NCBI GenBank assembly: GCA_963817335.1
Contig: CAWFNX010000001.1
Span: 682,001-746,000, forward strand
DNA length: 64,000 bases
DNA from: AV40 sp963817335
Lineage (GTDB): Bacteria; Verrucomicrobiota; Verrucomicrobiia; Chthoniobacterales; UBA10450
Direction of reading: 5' to 3'
Shown here: positions 49,914-59,537 of the stretch, in pieces
Numbering within the stretch: the first letter of the stretch is position 1
Layout of the letters: the number at the start of each line of letters is the position of its first letter
Program-made: the position numbers and the translations under genes
The notes under the pieces: model-generated
The model's database searches: none
Seen by the model: the letters and a program-made list of their open reading frames with translations, nothing else
Told to the model about the DNA's origin: nothing

Positions 49914-51254
49914 GTGAAAACGCAGCACTTCCCCGGGCAAGACTTTAAATTGGCGCCAACGGCTACGCCGTCACTCCCGCCGGGCACCACTCAACGCACC
50001 CTCGCTATCGTGATGGGCGGCGGCGCCGGGACACGCTTGTTTCCGTTAACCAAGGACCGCTCGAAGCCTGCAGTTCCGCTAGGCGGCAAGTATCGCATCG
50101 TAGATATACCGATCAGCAATTGCCTGAACTCTGGACTGCGGTCGATTTATGTGCTGACGCAATTCAACAGCATGTCGTTACACCGGCACATCGGGGCCAG
50201 TTACAAGTTCGACAATTTTTCCCGCAGCTTCATTGAGATCCTGGCGGCGCAACAAACCCCCGAAGGTTCACAATGGTATCAGGGCACTGCGGACGCGGTG
50301 CGACAAAACATGCGGTATTTTCTCGAACGCCCATTCGATTATTTCCTGATCCTCAGTGGAGACCAGCTCTACCGAATGGATTTCAGAAGATTGCTGTATC
50401 AGCACATTCAAACCGGAGCGGACGTCACTCTTGCGACCAAACCGGTGAAACGCGATCAGGTGGCGGAGTTTGGGATTATGCAATGCGGAATCGATCGCCG
50501 GATCTCGCGTTTTGTTGAGAAACCGAAAGATGAAAATCTACTGACCGGAATGGAAATGAGCTCTGAACTGATTGCGGCGACGGGATCGCAACAGGATGGC
50601 AGTCTTTATCAGGCCTCGATGGGCATTTACTTGTTCAATCGTGAAATCCTGGTGCGGTGTCTCGATAACGATTTGGTCGATTTTGGCCGGGACGTCATTC
50701 CGCACTCGATCAAGGACCAGCACGTAAGCGCATTTATCTTTAACGGCTACTGGGAAGACATCGGAACGATCCGCGCGTTTTACGAGGCGAACCTCAACCT
50801 GACCGACATTCTGCCCGAGTACAGCTTCTTTGAGGCGGACACTCCGATTTACACACATCCTCGATTCCTGCCCGGCAGCAAAGTCAACGGCGCAACCCTG
50901 CGACACGCGCTCATCTCAGACGGTTGCATCATTTCCGATGCGCACATTGAGCGAAGCGTCATCGGGATCCGTAGCATCATCGAAAGCGGGGCCACGATCC
51001 GCAACAGCATTGTTATGGGCGCCGATTACTTCGAAGAGGACCGACAATCAGGCGGGGATGTTCCGCCAATGGGCATCGGCCGCAACTGCGTGATCGATCG
51101 GGCGATCATCGACAAGAACGCGCGGATAGCCGACGGCGCAGTGATCACGCCGGAGGGGAAGGCCGCGCATCTCGACGCGGAGAATTACTTTATTCGCGAC
51201 GGCATCGTGGTAGTGCCGAAAAACGCGGTGATTCCCGCTGGCGTCTGGATTTGA
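49914..51254 (+). CDS. glgC: Glucose-1-phosphate adenylyltransferase
   Basis: ADP-glucose synthesis for glycogen. Nucleotidyltransferase core: LAIVMGGGAGTRLFPLTKDR, SKPAVPLGGKYRIVDIPISN, WYQGTADAVRQN, ILSGDQLYRMDF and FVEKPKD, followed by a left-handed beta-helix domain with hexapeptide repeats. GTG at 49914 adds a ~30-residue polar N-terminal extension before the core; GGAG sits very close to it, so a later start is possible but no better codon is seen. 446 residues. Convergent with a GT39-like gene. Confidence 0.95.
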   Translation: MKTQHFPGQDFKLAPTATPSLPPGTTQRTLAIVMGGGAGTRLFPLTKDRSKPAVPLGGKYRIVDIPISNCLNSGLRSIYVLTQFNSMSLHRHIGASYKFDNFSRSFIEILAAQQTPEGSQWYQGTADAVRQNMRYFLERPFDYFLILSGDQLYRMDFRRLLYQHIQTGADVTLATKPVKRDQVAEFGIMQCGIDRRISRFVEKPKDENLLTGMEMSSELIAATGSQQDGSLYQASMGIYLFNREILVRCLDNDLVDFGRDVIPHSIKDQHVSAFIFNGYWEDIGTIRAFYEANLNLTDILPEYSFFEADTPIYTHPRFLPGSKVNGATLRHALISDGCIISDAHIERSVIGIRSIIESGATIRNSIVMGADYFEEDRQSGGDVPPMGIGRNCVIDRAIIDKNARIADGAVITPEGKAAHLDAENYFIRDGIVVVPKNAVIPAGVWI

Positions 51255-51267
51255 GTTCAGTTTTCCG

Positions 51268-52932
51268 TCACTGCCTTTTTAGAACGACAATGGGCGGCGC
51301 GAGATCCGGCGAAGGCGGATCATAGTAGTGATAAAGCGGGTCCGGTTGATTATTCCACTGCAAGTCCGGGAATGGGATCGTGATTTTTGTGTAGTGGTAG
51401 CCTGAGTTTTCCCGAAAAAACTGATCGTCGGTCCTCAGGGGTCGAAAATGGCGGGAGATGATCCACTCTGGGCCGGGCGGTCCTGTCTCGGTCGACCCTG
51501 TGATGGTTAAATCGGTGTGAAACATCAACGGCAAGTCGCCGTAGGAAATTTTAACTCGATCTGTCGGGCCTGCGTTTTTCTGAAGATAATCAACGATCAA
51601 GTCGATTGGTCCATGTGGAGGACGAGCAAGGCTTCGCGCGTAGTTTAGAAAGGGAAATTCGAGAGTAAGGTTGATCAGTTCTTTCACTTCTCCTCGAGCG
51701 AAACTGAAACGAACATTCTTCGGATCGATGAAATGAAGATCTATGCCCGCCGTTGTCCATTGAGCGTCTTGCAGTTTCGTGTGGCGCAACAATGGCAGGG
51801 GTAAACAATTCAAAACGTTTGTCATCGTGACAACAGCCGCAACGAGCCAAACCAACCACGGTTTATTGAAGCTTATGGCTTCAATGCAACCTGCCGCGAA
51901 GAACATTAAGAATGGCGTGATTCCAAGGATGTATCGCGTAAACGGATAATCGGACAATACGGCGAACCCGACCAACTGAGTGGCACAAATTACAAGAAAG
52001 AGAAAATTCAGTTCGTTCGCGAAGAATTTTTTGCGGCTGAACGACTTCCACTTCAGAACGCAGGCTGCGACCATGACGCTGAACGGAAAGAAATAATTGT
52101 TCAGGATCAAAAGGTAACGGAGGAGATACATTCCCCATGCCGCGGGATCGTTGAAAAACGATTCCGTTCCGAAGCGTCGGTACCAGATTCGGCAAAACCA
52201 GGCGACAGGCAGGTTCAAAAGCAGAATGATTGCGCCAGCCGTCGCGAGCTTCTTCAAGACGTATCCCGCAGGCCTTCTTCTGATCAAGTCAATTATCAGA
52301 GCAACAGCCAGCAGAAATGCTCCTGGAAAAAAGGAGTTTAGAAAGATTGTACCCCAAACAACAATCATCGCTAAATGCTTCGGGTTCGGCTTTGTGAGAA
52401 CGCTGAGGTAACTGTCGACAACGAGCAGACTAAGAAGAGGCAAGAGCGCGTAGTAACGGCACTGCCTTGAATGAAGCAGCAACGGCACGCACGTGATCGT
52501 TAGAAACAGCGTTAGCCAGATGTGACCAGGTCGATCGTCCCGTCTTCTTAGAAAATTGTAATAGAATCCGATGAACACAACGAACGCGATCGCGAACGGC
52601 AATCGAGCTCCTGCGGCGGAGCGCCCAAAGACAGCCATCGATCCTGCCGCTAAGTAGGATGGGAACCATCCCTGCCAGATATAAAGGCCATCGCGGACGT
52701 CTCGATGATCGGCGAAGATGGAAACGAAATTCTTTCCATCGGACGCAGCCGGCCGGGCAGTCGCAAGAATATTTTTCGCGATGACGGCGGTTTGAGCTTC
52801 ATCTTCCCAAATACAATTCGAGCCCAACTGGAACAATACTAAGATCGCTGAAATGCCGAGCAGGGTTGGCAGAATTAACCGGCGTCTCACAATGCGTTGG
52901 TTGAAACGGATCGGTCTGCCTTCAGTTAGCAT
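51268..52932 (-). CDS. GT39/ArnT-like membrane glycosyltransferase
   Basis: 554 residues, about ten membrane helices. The first periplasmic loop has NCIWEDEAQTAVIAKNIL, the acidic pair of GT-C enzymes; LHSRQCRYYALLPLLSLLVV and SDYPFTRYILGITPFLMFFA are typical of the PMT/ArnT group, where Arg-Tyr contacts the lipid phosphate. The C-terminal ~150 residues form a soluble domain. It probably transfers a sugar from a polyprenyl phosphate at the outer face of the inner membrane; target unknown. Confidence 0.8.
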   Translation of the reverse strand: MLTEGRPIRFNQRIVRRRLILPTLLGISAILVLFQLGSNCIWEDEAQTAVIAKNILATARPAASDGKNFVSIFADHRDVRDGLYIWQGWFPSYLAAGSMAVFGRSAAGARLPFAIAFVVFIGFYYNFLRRRDDRPGHIWLTLFLTITCVPLLLHSRQCRYYALLPLLSLLVVDSYLSVLTKPNPKHLAMIVVWGTIFLNSFFPGAFLLAVALIIDLIRRRPAGYVLKKLATAGAIILLLNLPVAWFCRIWYRRFGTESFFNDPAAWGMYLLRYLLILNNYFFPFSVMVAACVLKWKSFSRKKFFANELNFLFLVICATQLVGFAVLSDYPFTRYILGITPFLMFFAAGCIEAISFNKPWLVWLVAAVVTMTNVLNCLPLPLLRHTKLQDAQWTTAGIDLHFIDPKNVRFSFARGEVKELINLTLEFPFLNYARSLARPPHGPIDLIVDYLQKNAGPTDRVKISYGDLPLMFHTDLTITGSTETGPPGPEWIISRHFRPLRTDDQFFRENSGYHYTKITIPFPDLQWNNQPDPLYHYYDPPSPDLAPPIVVLKRQ

Positions 52933-53106
52933 ATCGTGGCGCAGCAGTGGCGAGCGCGATGACGGCCAGCAACGCGAGGCAAACCAGATCTAAAATGAAG
53001 GGCAGGGCCCGTTTAGGATTGCGCCCTGAGAGAAGCGTTAGGTTTTCCAAGCGGCAATTTTTTCAGCTGGGAAAGCCGGCCGCGATTAAAAACCCCTTGG
53101 TTCCGA

Positions 53107-53316
53107 TCAGCGGTGATCGGTCATGTTGGCGAATTGCCCGCCGGTCTCCCACTTCTCCTGTTTATTCCAAGGCATTTCGCCTTCCGGTTTAGCGTCAGGA
53201 TCTTTGACCAGCGCGACGTGCTCTTTTTGTGACGCGCAGGAAATCAGGGTTCCCGCCGCTACGAGCAAGAGGGCGCTCGCAATTGGCCGCCGTAGTTTAC
53301 GAATTTGAGCCAGCAT
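53107..53316 (-). CDS. Small lipoprotein, unknown
   Basis: 69 residues from ATG 53316. Basic n-region (MLAQIRKLRRPIA), hydrophobic stretch SALLLVAAGTLISC with lipobox ending in Cys, then a short polar mature part ending WETGGQFANMTDHR. The ATG overlaps the end of the upstream coiled-coil gene by about 20 bases, implying coupling. Probably outer- or inner-membrane lipoprotein of the same complex. No family recognised. Confidence 0.7.
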   Translation of the reverse strand: MLAQIRKLRRPIASALLLVAAGTLISCASQKEHVALVKDPDAKPEGEMPWNKQEKWETGGQFANMTDHR

Positions 53317-54109
53317 AAATAACAATGTCCCCCGGTTGCACCTGGACGCCACGCGCCAGCGTGCTGGTGATGATATCGCCGATAGCGGTGGCCGGTTCAA
53401 CTGAAGAAATACGAATTTTACCAATAAAGGTCCCGTCTCGCACTATCAACATTTCGGAATGGGCTTCCACCCCATTGCGGCCCCCGAGATTCAAGACGAC
53501 GAAATTGTAAGCCTGATTGACAGCCAGGATGGTGCCGTGGACGCCCACTTTGCTGCGGACAACTGCGCGTCGTTTCTTTTCGTCCTCCAGCTGCGAGGAG
53601 CGCTCGCGGACGGCCTGCATTTTATCGGCCAGAAGATTTTTTTCGCGCTCAGCACTGTCAAGTTGCTGTCGGGCATCATCGAGTTGGGCTTGCAATTCAA
53701 CCGGGGACGCCGCACCGGGGTTAGGCGATCCCGGCTGTTTTTCCACGATCTGCTTTTGTAGTGCCGCGATTTCTGATTCTTTACCCTGAAGCTTGGTCTC
53801 AAGTTGCTTCTTTTCGTTTAGGATTTGCGCGAGCTGCTCTTCGGACGCAACCGTTTTGCCGTCCGGCTCCGCGAGTTTGGCCTGCTGCGCAGCAATCGCC
53901 GCTTCGCGGGCCTTTAGTTCGCTTTCTTTCTTGGCGCGAGCTTGTTCAAATGTTTTCCGAGCCGTAACAGCTTCGGTTGCGGTAGAACGAAGTGTCCTGA
54001 CTTTCGCTACGTTGAGTGCGGCAAAAATGGCCGCGACCGCAAGCAGCAAAATAGAGCTGCTAATCAGGGTCTTGGGAGTCGGCGCGAACGGCCCGGAAAT
54101 CGAGAGCAC
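53297..54109 (-). CDS. Membrane-anchored coiled-coil protein, unknown
   Basis: 270 residues from GTG 54109. N-terminal helix (TLISSSILLLAVAAIFAALN), a long coiled coil (about 45-180: KKESELKAREAAIAAQQAKL, EREKNLLADKMQAVRERSSQ) and a C-terminal beta domain (VGVHGTILAVNQAYNFVVLN, IGKIRISSVEPATAIGDIIT, GVQVQPGDIVIY) reminiscent of an MreC-like or SH3-like beta module. It may be an envelope-spanning scaffold. The small lipoprotein gene overlaps its 3' end. Family not recognised. Confidence 0.75.
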   Translation of the reverse strand: MLSISGPFAPTPKTLISSSILLLAVAAIFAALNVAKVRTLRSTATEAVTARKTFEQARAKKESELKAREAAIAAQQAKLAEPDGKTVASEEQLAQILNEKKQLETKLQGKESEIAALQKQIVEKQPGSPNPGAASPVELQAQLDDARQQLDSAEREKNLLADKMQAVRERSSQLEDEKKRRAVVRSKVGVHGTILAVNQAYNFVVLNLGGRNGVEAHSEMLIVRDGTFIGKIRISSVEPATAIGDIITSTLARGVQVQPGDIVIYAGSNS

Positions 54110-54408
54110 GGACTAATTGTTTAATTATATCCTGGCCTAAATTGCAATCTCCGATTTCGCAATTCTCGCTGTTCACCGCTTGCGCGGCCCAACTTTCCGT
54201 CTTAACAATGAAGCGTGGGACAACAGCATCGAGCTCGATCAAAACGCAAACGGCGGATAGCGTACATAAAGCGAAAGAAAACCGCGAAGCGTTCGAAACA
54301 CCGCGAATCTTCCAAACCGCGAACTAAAAAGGAAACGGCCGCAGCTAAATAGAACTGCGCCTTTCAAGTGCGATGTCGCTCCCCGGCCAATGATGGCTAC
54401 GGTTCGAT
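54110..54408. other. Divergent spacer between coiled-coil and NYN genes
   Basis: About 300 bases, AT-richer than the surroundings, with no supportable gene or strong palindrome. It should hold promoters in both directions. Confidence 0.5.
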
Positions 54409-54807
54409 GTGCGTTATCTCATCGTTGACGGCCACAGTGTCATTTTTGCCTGGCCGGATTTGCGCAAACTTCACGGCCGCCGGTCAGCTCTGGCCCGAGA
54501 AGCGTTAATCAAGCAACTCCGCGATTACCAGGACTGGAGCGGAGATAATGTCGTCGTGGTCTTTGATGGTACGGGATCACAGACCAGCTCAACGGCTGAG
54601 CCGCACGATGTTCAGGTCTTCTATGCTCGGCGCGGTCAGTCGGCCGATTCCATTATCGAGCGGTTGGCCTGCAAATACGCAAAGCGGTTCCCAATCACAG
54701 TCGCAACCTCCGACTTGTTGGAAATGGAAACAATCAATGCTTGCGGCGCGGCAGGCATTTCGCCGGACGGTTTGCGTCAACTTCTTAAGACAGCGCGAAA
54801 AGCGTGA
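54409..54807 (+). CDS. NYN-domain (YacP-like) RNA-processing nuclease
   Basis: 132 residues from GTG 54409. PIN-like fold: MRYLIVDGHSVIFAWPDLRK (first Asp), VVVVFDGTGS (second acidic site), VQVFYARRGQSADSIIERLA (Asp in S-A-D-S) and ITVATSDLLEMETINACGAA (Asp after S). This is the YacP/Rae1-type NYN signature, a presumed Mg-dependent endoribonuclease. Its stop directly abuts that of the convergent response regulator (TGATCA shared by the two stops). Confidence 0.85.
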   Translation: MRYLIVDGHSVIFAWPDLRKLHGRRSALAREALIKQLRDYQDWSGDNVVVVFDGTGSQTSSTAEPHDVQVFYARRGQSADSIIERLACKYAKRFPITVATSDLLEMETINACGAAGISPDGLRQLLKTARKA

Positions 54808-55248
54808 TCAGGCGGCTCCGGCCAGGAGTGCTTCACCGTTAGACAAGCTACGCTTGCGTTGCTGGCAGGTCGCCAGGACCCGAGCCAGGACGCAGTAGAG
54901 TTGTTCGATCGGAAGGTTCTTGCTCACGTAACCGTTGGCGCCGGCGTGAAGGGCGGCGTGCATTTGCTCTTCGTCGTAACCAACGCCGGTGAACACAACA
55001 ATGGGCAGTGACGGGTTCATCTCGCGCATGAACGAAATGAGAGAGATGCCGTCTACCTTGGGCATGCGTAAATCGACAATGGCTACTTCGCACTCGTGCT
55101 CCGCGAGCCAGGATGCGGTTTGAAATCCATCGGTCAGGGCGTGGCAGGTGTGGCCCCGCTGACGAAGATACGTGACAAGGAATTTTGCGATGCCGGGGTC
55201 GTCATCGATGATCAAAAACTGGGAATATTCTCGGTTTGACGGGCTCAT
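54808..55248 (-). CDS. Single-domain response regulator
   Basis: 146 residues. Receiver domain with acidic pocket FLIIDDDPGIAKF, phospho-acceptor D59 in VAIVDLRMPKVDG, the Thr at VVFTGVG and a Lys in GYVSKNLPIEQL. There is no output domain; a short C-terminal tail (QRKRSLSNGEALLAGAA) follows. It could be an intermediate in a phosphorelay or act through protein contact. No kinase is adjacent; the closest kinases are at 57.5-62 kb. Confidence 0.88.
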   Translation of the reverse strand: MSPSNREYSQFLIIDDDPGIAKFLVTYLRQRGHTCHALTDGFQTASWLAEHECEVAIVDLRMPKVDGISLISFMREMNPSLPIVVFTGVGYDEEQMHAALHAGANGYVSKNLPIEQLYCVLARVLATCQQRKRSLSNGEALLAGAA

Positions 55249-55358
55249 GCTCTATAATTTCCATAATCACTAAAGCACCTCCCTTGCCAACCTTGCCTGC
55301 GAATCGGATTTACTTCCGGCCCCAGGCAAAACCTAAACGCCTCCCCGCGAAGAACCTG

Positions 55359-56375
55359 CTAGAGGCCCAGCTTCTTCTCGATTGCCTTGATTCGATCAAG
55401 AAGCTTGCCAAGTCGATGGACCAGGGCAATCTGCCGTTTTGCGTCTGCCAGCGGCACTGCTGGCGAACCGAACCAGGCCCCGCCAGGAGCATCCTTTGAG
55501 ATGCCACTTTGCGCCGCGATCACGGTGTCATCGCCAATGGTCAAATGGCCGATCACCCCAACCTGGCCGGCCATCTTTACGTTCTCGCCGACGCGGGTGC
55601 TGCCTGAAATCCCGGTCTGGGCGGCGATAATCGAATTTTTCCCAAGAATCACGTTGTGCGCGATCTGAACGAGGTTGTCGATTTTCACTCCCTGCTGGAT
55701 CCAGGTTCGGCCGAAGCGAGCCCGATCGATCGTCGTGTTGGCGCCGATTTCTACGTCGTCATCAATCTGAACGATGCCGATTTGGGGAATCTTCTGGTAT
55801 CGCCCTTCGACTATTTCAAACCCAAATCCATCAGCCCCGATGACCGCGCCGCTGTGGATGATCACGCGGGCGCCGATTCTGGTTCGCTCGCGAATCGTTA
55901 CGTTCGGATAAATCAAGCAAGACTCGCCGATGACGGTTTCGTGACCGACATAACTTCCGGCTCCGATTACAGTGTTGTCGCCGATGTGTGCTCCGGCTTC
56001 GATAACGGCGTGCGGTTGGATCGAAACGCGATTGCCGAGCTGGGCACTTGGATCAATAACCGCCGTTGGGTGTTTTCCTGGCGCAAACACGACCGGCTTT
56101 GGCGCCATTTTGAGGACAACTTGTTCGAACGCCTTCGAAGGATTGCCCACCCGGATCTGAGCCGCATTCGTCTGTTCGGAAAAATTTAGAGGGACGAAAA
56201 TCGCCGAGGCCCGGGTGTTGCGGAGTCTGGCGAAATACCGTGGATCCGCATAAAACGTCACTTCACCGGCGACAGCTTCGGACAAGGAGGCAGCTCCGCT
56301 GATTGTTTGGGCCGGATCGCCGCCACGCAATTCGCCTCCGGAAAAAACCGCGAGCTCTTGAAGCGTGAACGTCAC
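55359..56375 (-). CDS. lpxD: UDP-3-O-acylglucosamine N-acyltransferase
   Basis: Third step of lipid A synthesis, adding the N-linked hydroxyacyl chain. N-terminal uridine-binding domain (about 1-100, AAQIRVGNPSKAFEQVV), then a left-handed beta helix of hexapeptide repeats; catalytic histidine H240 in LVQIAHNVILG. C-terminal helix with coiled-coil propensity. GTG start at 56375. 338 residues. Shows that the organism makes lipopolysaccharide. Other lpx genes are not in the window. Confidence 0.96.
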   Translation of the reverse strand: MTFTLQELAVFSGGELRGGDPAQTISGAASLSEAVAGEVTFYADPRYFARLRNTRASAIFVPLNFSEQTNAAQIRVGNPSKAFEQVVLKMAPKPVVFAPGKHPTAVIDPSAQLGNRVSIQPHAVIEAGAHIGDNTVIGAGSYVGHETVIGESCLIYPNVTIRERTRIGARVIIHSGAVIGADGFGFEIVEGRYQKIPQIGIVQIDDDVEIGANTTIDRARFGRTWIQQGVKIDNLVQIAHNVILGKNSIIAAQTGISGSTRVGENVKMAGQVGVIGHLTIGDDTVIAAQSGISKDAPGGAWFGSPAVPLADAKRQIALVHRLGKLLDRIKAIEKKLGL

Positions 56376-56390
56376 GTTTTCTTTCTAAAT

Positions 56391-56424
56391 TGTAGAGGCG
56401 CTTGTGCCAAGCGCCTACTGGCAC
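56391..56424. repeat. Half CTGTAG-type hairpin
   Basis: TGTAGAGGCGCTTGTGCCAAG then CGCCTAC, one GC-rich hairpin with a TGTAG end and no partner half. Lies between the aldolase and lpxD genes. Confidence 0.6.
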
Positions 56425-56449
56425 GCTCTCTGAATAGACAATAGTCGGC

Positions 56450-57352
56450 TTAAGTATTCGATGCGTCGAAAATGCTTTGTATGGATTTATCGAGCACAGC
56501 ATTGAATTCAGCGTCAGATTGCTGGGCCGTAAGTCCTTCAACTAGCGCGCGGGAAAAGCTGGCGACCACGCCATGCTGTTTGCGGAGACGATTGTTTGCT
56601 TCTTCTCGCGAATAGCCGCCGGACAGGGCAACCACCCTCAGTACTTTCGGATGTTTGACAAAGTCGGCATAAAAGTCGTCCTGTTCCGGCAGCGTCAGCT
56701 TGAGCATGACAAACTGACCAGCTGGCAATTCATTAAGCTTTTCGAGAATGGCTGCTTTGAGCAACTGTTCTGCTTTTGCTTTTTCCGGGCAGCGAATATC
56801 AACTTCCGGCTCAAGGATCGGCACGAAGTCCGCCGAGATGATCTGCTGACCGACTTCGAACTGTTGAAGAACAATGTCCGTGATGCCTGCTTCGTCGGCT
56901 TGTTTAATCACTGATCGCATCTTGGTTCCGAAGATTCGTTTGGCTTTGGCTTTATCGAGGAGAGCAGCCAGGGTTGGAATGGGCTTCATCACCTGAACTC
57001 CGTCTTTCTCAGCGGCGAGGCCTTGATCGACTTTCAGAAACGGCACAACCCGCTTCGCCTTCCAAAGATAATCCGTTGTGGGTTGCCCTTCGATTTCGCG
57101 CTCCATTGTGTTCTCGAACAAGATGGCACCGATAATCCGTTCTCCGTTGAAGGAGGGACTGGTGATGATACGGGTCCGCATCTGATGCACGATGGTAAAC
57201 ATCTCTTCATCGCTGGACCATGCATTATCCTTAATGCCATAAAGACCCAGGGCTTTCGGTGTGCTGCCGCCGCTTTGATCCAGCGCAGCAACAAAACCCG
57301 GACTGGTCTTAATTTTTTGCAATTGTTCGTCGTTCACGGCGATAGATTTCAT
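56450..57352 (-). CDS. Class I fructose-bisphosphate aldolase
   Basis: Glycolytic/gluconeogenic Schiff-base aldolase. 300 residues, eukaryotic-like class I family: FVAALDQSGGSTPKAL (18-33), RIIGAILFENTMEREI, VPFLKVDQGL, FVPILEPEVDIRC and the Schiff-base lysine K218 in FVMLKLTLPEQ, then VVALSGGYSREEANNRL. ATG 57352 is preceded by GGGAG at good spacing. Monocistronic in appearance, with lpxD downstream after a half repeat element. Confidence 0.95.
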   Translation of the reverse strand: MKSIAVNDEQLQKIKTSPGFVAALDQSGGSTPKALGLYGIKDNAWSSDEEMFTIVHQMRTRIITSPSFNGERIIGAILFENTMEREIEGQPTTDYLWKAKRVVPFLKVDQGLAAEKDGVQVMKPIPTLAALLDKAKAKRIFGTKMRSVIKQADEAGITDIVLQQFEVGQQIISADFVPILEPEVDIRCPEKAKAEQLLKAAILEKLNELPAGQFVMLKLTLPEQDDFYADFVKHPKVLRVVALSGGYSREEANNRLRKQHGVVASFSRALVEGLTAQQSDAEFNAVLDKSIQSIFDASNT

Positions 57353-57530
57353 GATTTCTCCCTCAGTTGCCGGTGGTAATTAGTTTAATCAAGTTATTCT
57401 TGCCGTCCGACGGCGAACTCCTTCTAAGCTAGTTGGGGAACAGTCGGGTGGTAACGATCATAACGCGCGAAAAGTTCGGTGGTTGCCGAAGACTCAAATC
57501 GCAAGGCCCAAATCGCAACTCGAAAATTCG

Positions 57531-59537
57531 TTAATCGGTCGCCGTGCCACTGGCCGGTAATACAATGCTTACGAGGGTACCTCTCGAGGTCGAATCGACT
57601 TCCACCCGTCCGTGATGATCGAAGACTGTCCGTTTCACAATCGGGAGACCGAGGCCCATCCCGCGCGGCTTGGTAGTGCAGAAGGGCGAGAAAATCTTCT
57701 CCTTCAGGTCGGGGGCAATGCCGGTGCCGTTGTCTCGCACTGTCACAACAACGCCGGAGGATTTTCGGCCTTCTCGGACAGGCTTTGCCGAAAGTGTGAT
57801 GTGCGGCTTAGTGCGATCGGAACTGGCTTCGGCCGCGTTGGCCACGAGATGGGCAAAGGCTTCGGCCAGCGCGCTTTCATCTCCCAGTACCCGCGGCAGG
57901 TCGCCAGGCAACGATGTTTCAATCTCGACTTTGCCATTGATTCCAAATCGGGAGCGCGCGATCTCCAGGCCCTTTTTTACTGGGCTTCGCACATCAATCG
58001 ACTTCAAGACTAGTTCAGGCGGGTGCGCGAAATTGTTGATTTGGGTGATGATCCGGTCCAATCGATCGATCTCCTGGACAACGATCTGGTTGAATTCCTT
58101 GCGGAAATCGGCGTCATCGAAACGCTCCGGCAAAAGTTGGGCGAAGGTTTTGATCGCAACGAGGGGATTGCGGATTTCATGGGACATGCTCGCGGCCAGG
58201 TCTGTCCAAAATGCCGCCCGATCTGCCAACGATTGCCTTTCGCGAAGGGTTTCTTCCGCGGTGAGATCGTTGATCACGGCGACGGCGCCCAACGACGATC
58301 CATTAGTTGCAAGTTGTCTCGCCTCTACCGAAAGCGAGCGGCGGGTGCTTGCATCGATCCAATGTTGCGGCCCTGGCGGGGTTTCCGATTCGAGCGCTTC
58401 GCGTAGCAGACTGGCCAGTTTATTGCCGGCCTTTTCAACCGGCTTGTTGAGCGCTTCGGAACTCAAAACGCCGAGAATTTTTTCCGCCCGCGGATTAAAC
58501 CAGCGAATGTTTGCGTCAGTATCGATTGCAACGATGCCGGGAGGAATCGATTTAAGAACCGTTTCGGCCAGCGTTTTTTCAATCTCGGTTTCTTCATGAA
58601 GAAGAGCGTTTTCGAGAACGGTCGAAACGTGCTCGGCTAGGATCGTTAACTGTTCGAGATCGCGGTCGTCGAACATTTGACCGGTTACTCGATGCCCAAA
58701 GAAGATCCATCCGACGACCTTTCCGCTGGCGTGAAGTGGCGCAATGGCTTCTGCGCCGAACATGTCGAGGGCACGACGCATGATGGCGCGTTGTTGTGGA
58801 TCCTGCGTTTGAGGGAGATAGGTGCGAGAAATCAAATGCGCATTGACCTCAAACCAGCGAACGAGCGCATCCCGCTCCTCAAACATAAGTTGATCGGTTT
58901 CGGGGAGACAGTGAATCCCGCCGCGGAGACGGTACGGTTCACCTTTTCGGGTTTGCGAAAAGATTCCCAACCGACTGACACCAGCGGTTTCGGCCACTCC
59001 CTCAGCCATTGATGCCAGCAACGTCGCCACGTCGCTGGCTCGACGAAGGATTCGAGGAAATCGCGACAACGACCAGGCGCGGCCAGTGTCGCCGGCGGGC
59101 TGCACGGGTTGGTATCTTCCGGAGCGCTCGAAAGTCATTGCGGATGCGTCGCGAAACTCGCGGTTTTCTTGTAGCACTTTTTGATAATCAAAGGCGCGTT
59201 CGAGCAACGCTTGAAAGCGCCGCCGTTCCAAATCTAGTTCTTCGGCCGCGTAAATTCCAAGTTGTTCCGCTTCCCGCAGTGGTTCGGATTGCTTGACGCC
59301 GAGCGCGATGATCAAGATCTCCGGCTGGTCGTTATGAATTTGGTCGATCAGCTCGCGGCATTCTTTCGCCCGCAAATCCATTATTAACACTGCGGGTCCG
59401 GTTTGTTGGAGGACGGGCTCAAGCCGATCCGGATCCGCTACGTGCCGCAACTGCGCCAACATGCGAATGAACGCTCTCGTCTTGCGCACAAGATCAGCAT
59501 CTTGTGTGTATATGATGGAGAATGGAGTGGGGATCAT
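57531..59537 (-). CDS. Sensor histidine kinase with pseudo-receiver, GAF and PAS domains
   Basis: 668 residues, no membrane helix. N-terminal ~120 residues look like a receiver (LIMDLRAKECRELIDQIHND) without the full acidic pocket; a GAF domain (about 165-315), a PAS domain (about 322-435, IVAIDTDANIRWFNPRAEKI), then H453 in MSHEIRNPLVAIKTFAQLLP and an ATPase domain (VANAAEAS, DNGTGIAPDLKEKIF, GLGLPIVKRTVF). Its ATG overlaps the stop of the upstream kinase (ATGA). NtrB-like; a likely target is the NtrC-type regulator at 63659. Confidence 0.9.
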   Translation of the reverse strand: MIPTPFSIIYTQDADLVRKTRAFIRMLAQLRHVADPDRLEPVLQQTGPAVLIMDLRAKECRELIDQIHNDQPEILIIALGVKQSEPLREAEQLGIYAAEELDLERRRFQALLERAFDYQKVLQENREFRDASAMTFERSGRYQPVQPAGDTGRAWSLSRFPRILRRASDVATLLASMAEGVAETAGVSRLGIFSQTRKGEPYRLRGGIHCLPETDQLMFEERDALVRWFEVNAHLISRTYLPQTQDPQQRAIMRRALDMFGAEAIAPLHASGKVVGWIFFGHRVTGQMFDDRDLEQLTILAEHVSTVLENALLHEETEIEKTLAETVLKSIPPGIVAIDTDANIRWFNPRAEKILGVLSSEALNKPVEKAGNKLASLLREALESETPPGPQHWIDASTRRSLSVEARQLATNGSSLGAVAVINDLTAEETLRERQSLADRAAFWTDLAASMSHEIRNPLVAIKTFAQLLPERFDDADFRKEFNQIVVQEIDRLDRIITQINNFAHPPELVLKSIDVRSPVKKGLEIARSRFGINGKVEIETSLPGDLPRVLGDESALAEAFAHLVANAAEASSDRTKPHITLSAKPVREGRKSSGVVVTVRDNGTGIAPDLKEKIFSPFCTTKPRGMGLGLPIVKRTVFDHHGRVEVDSTSRGTLVSIVLPASGTATD

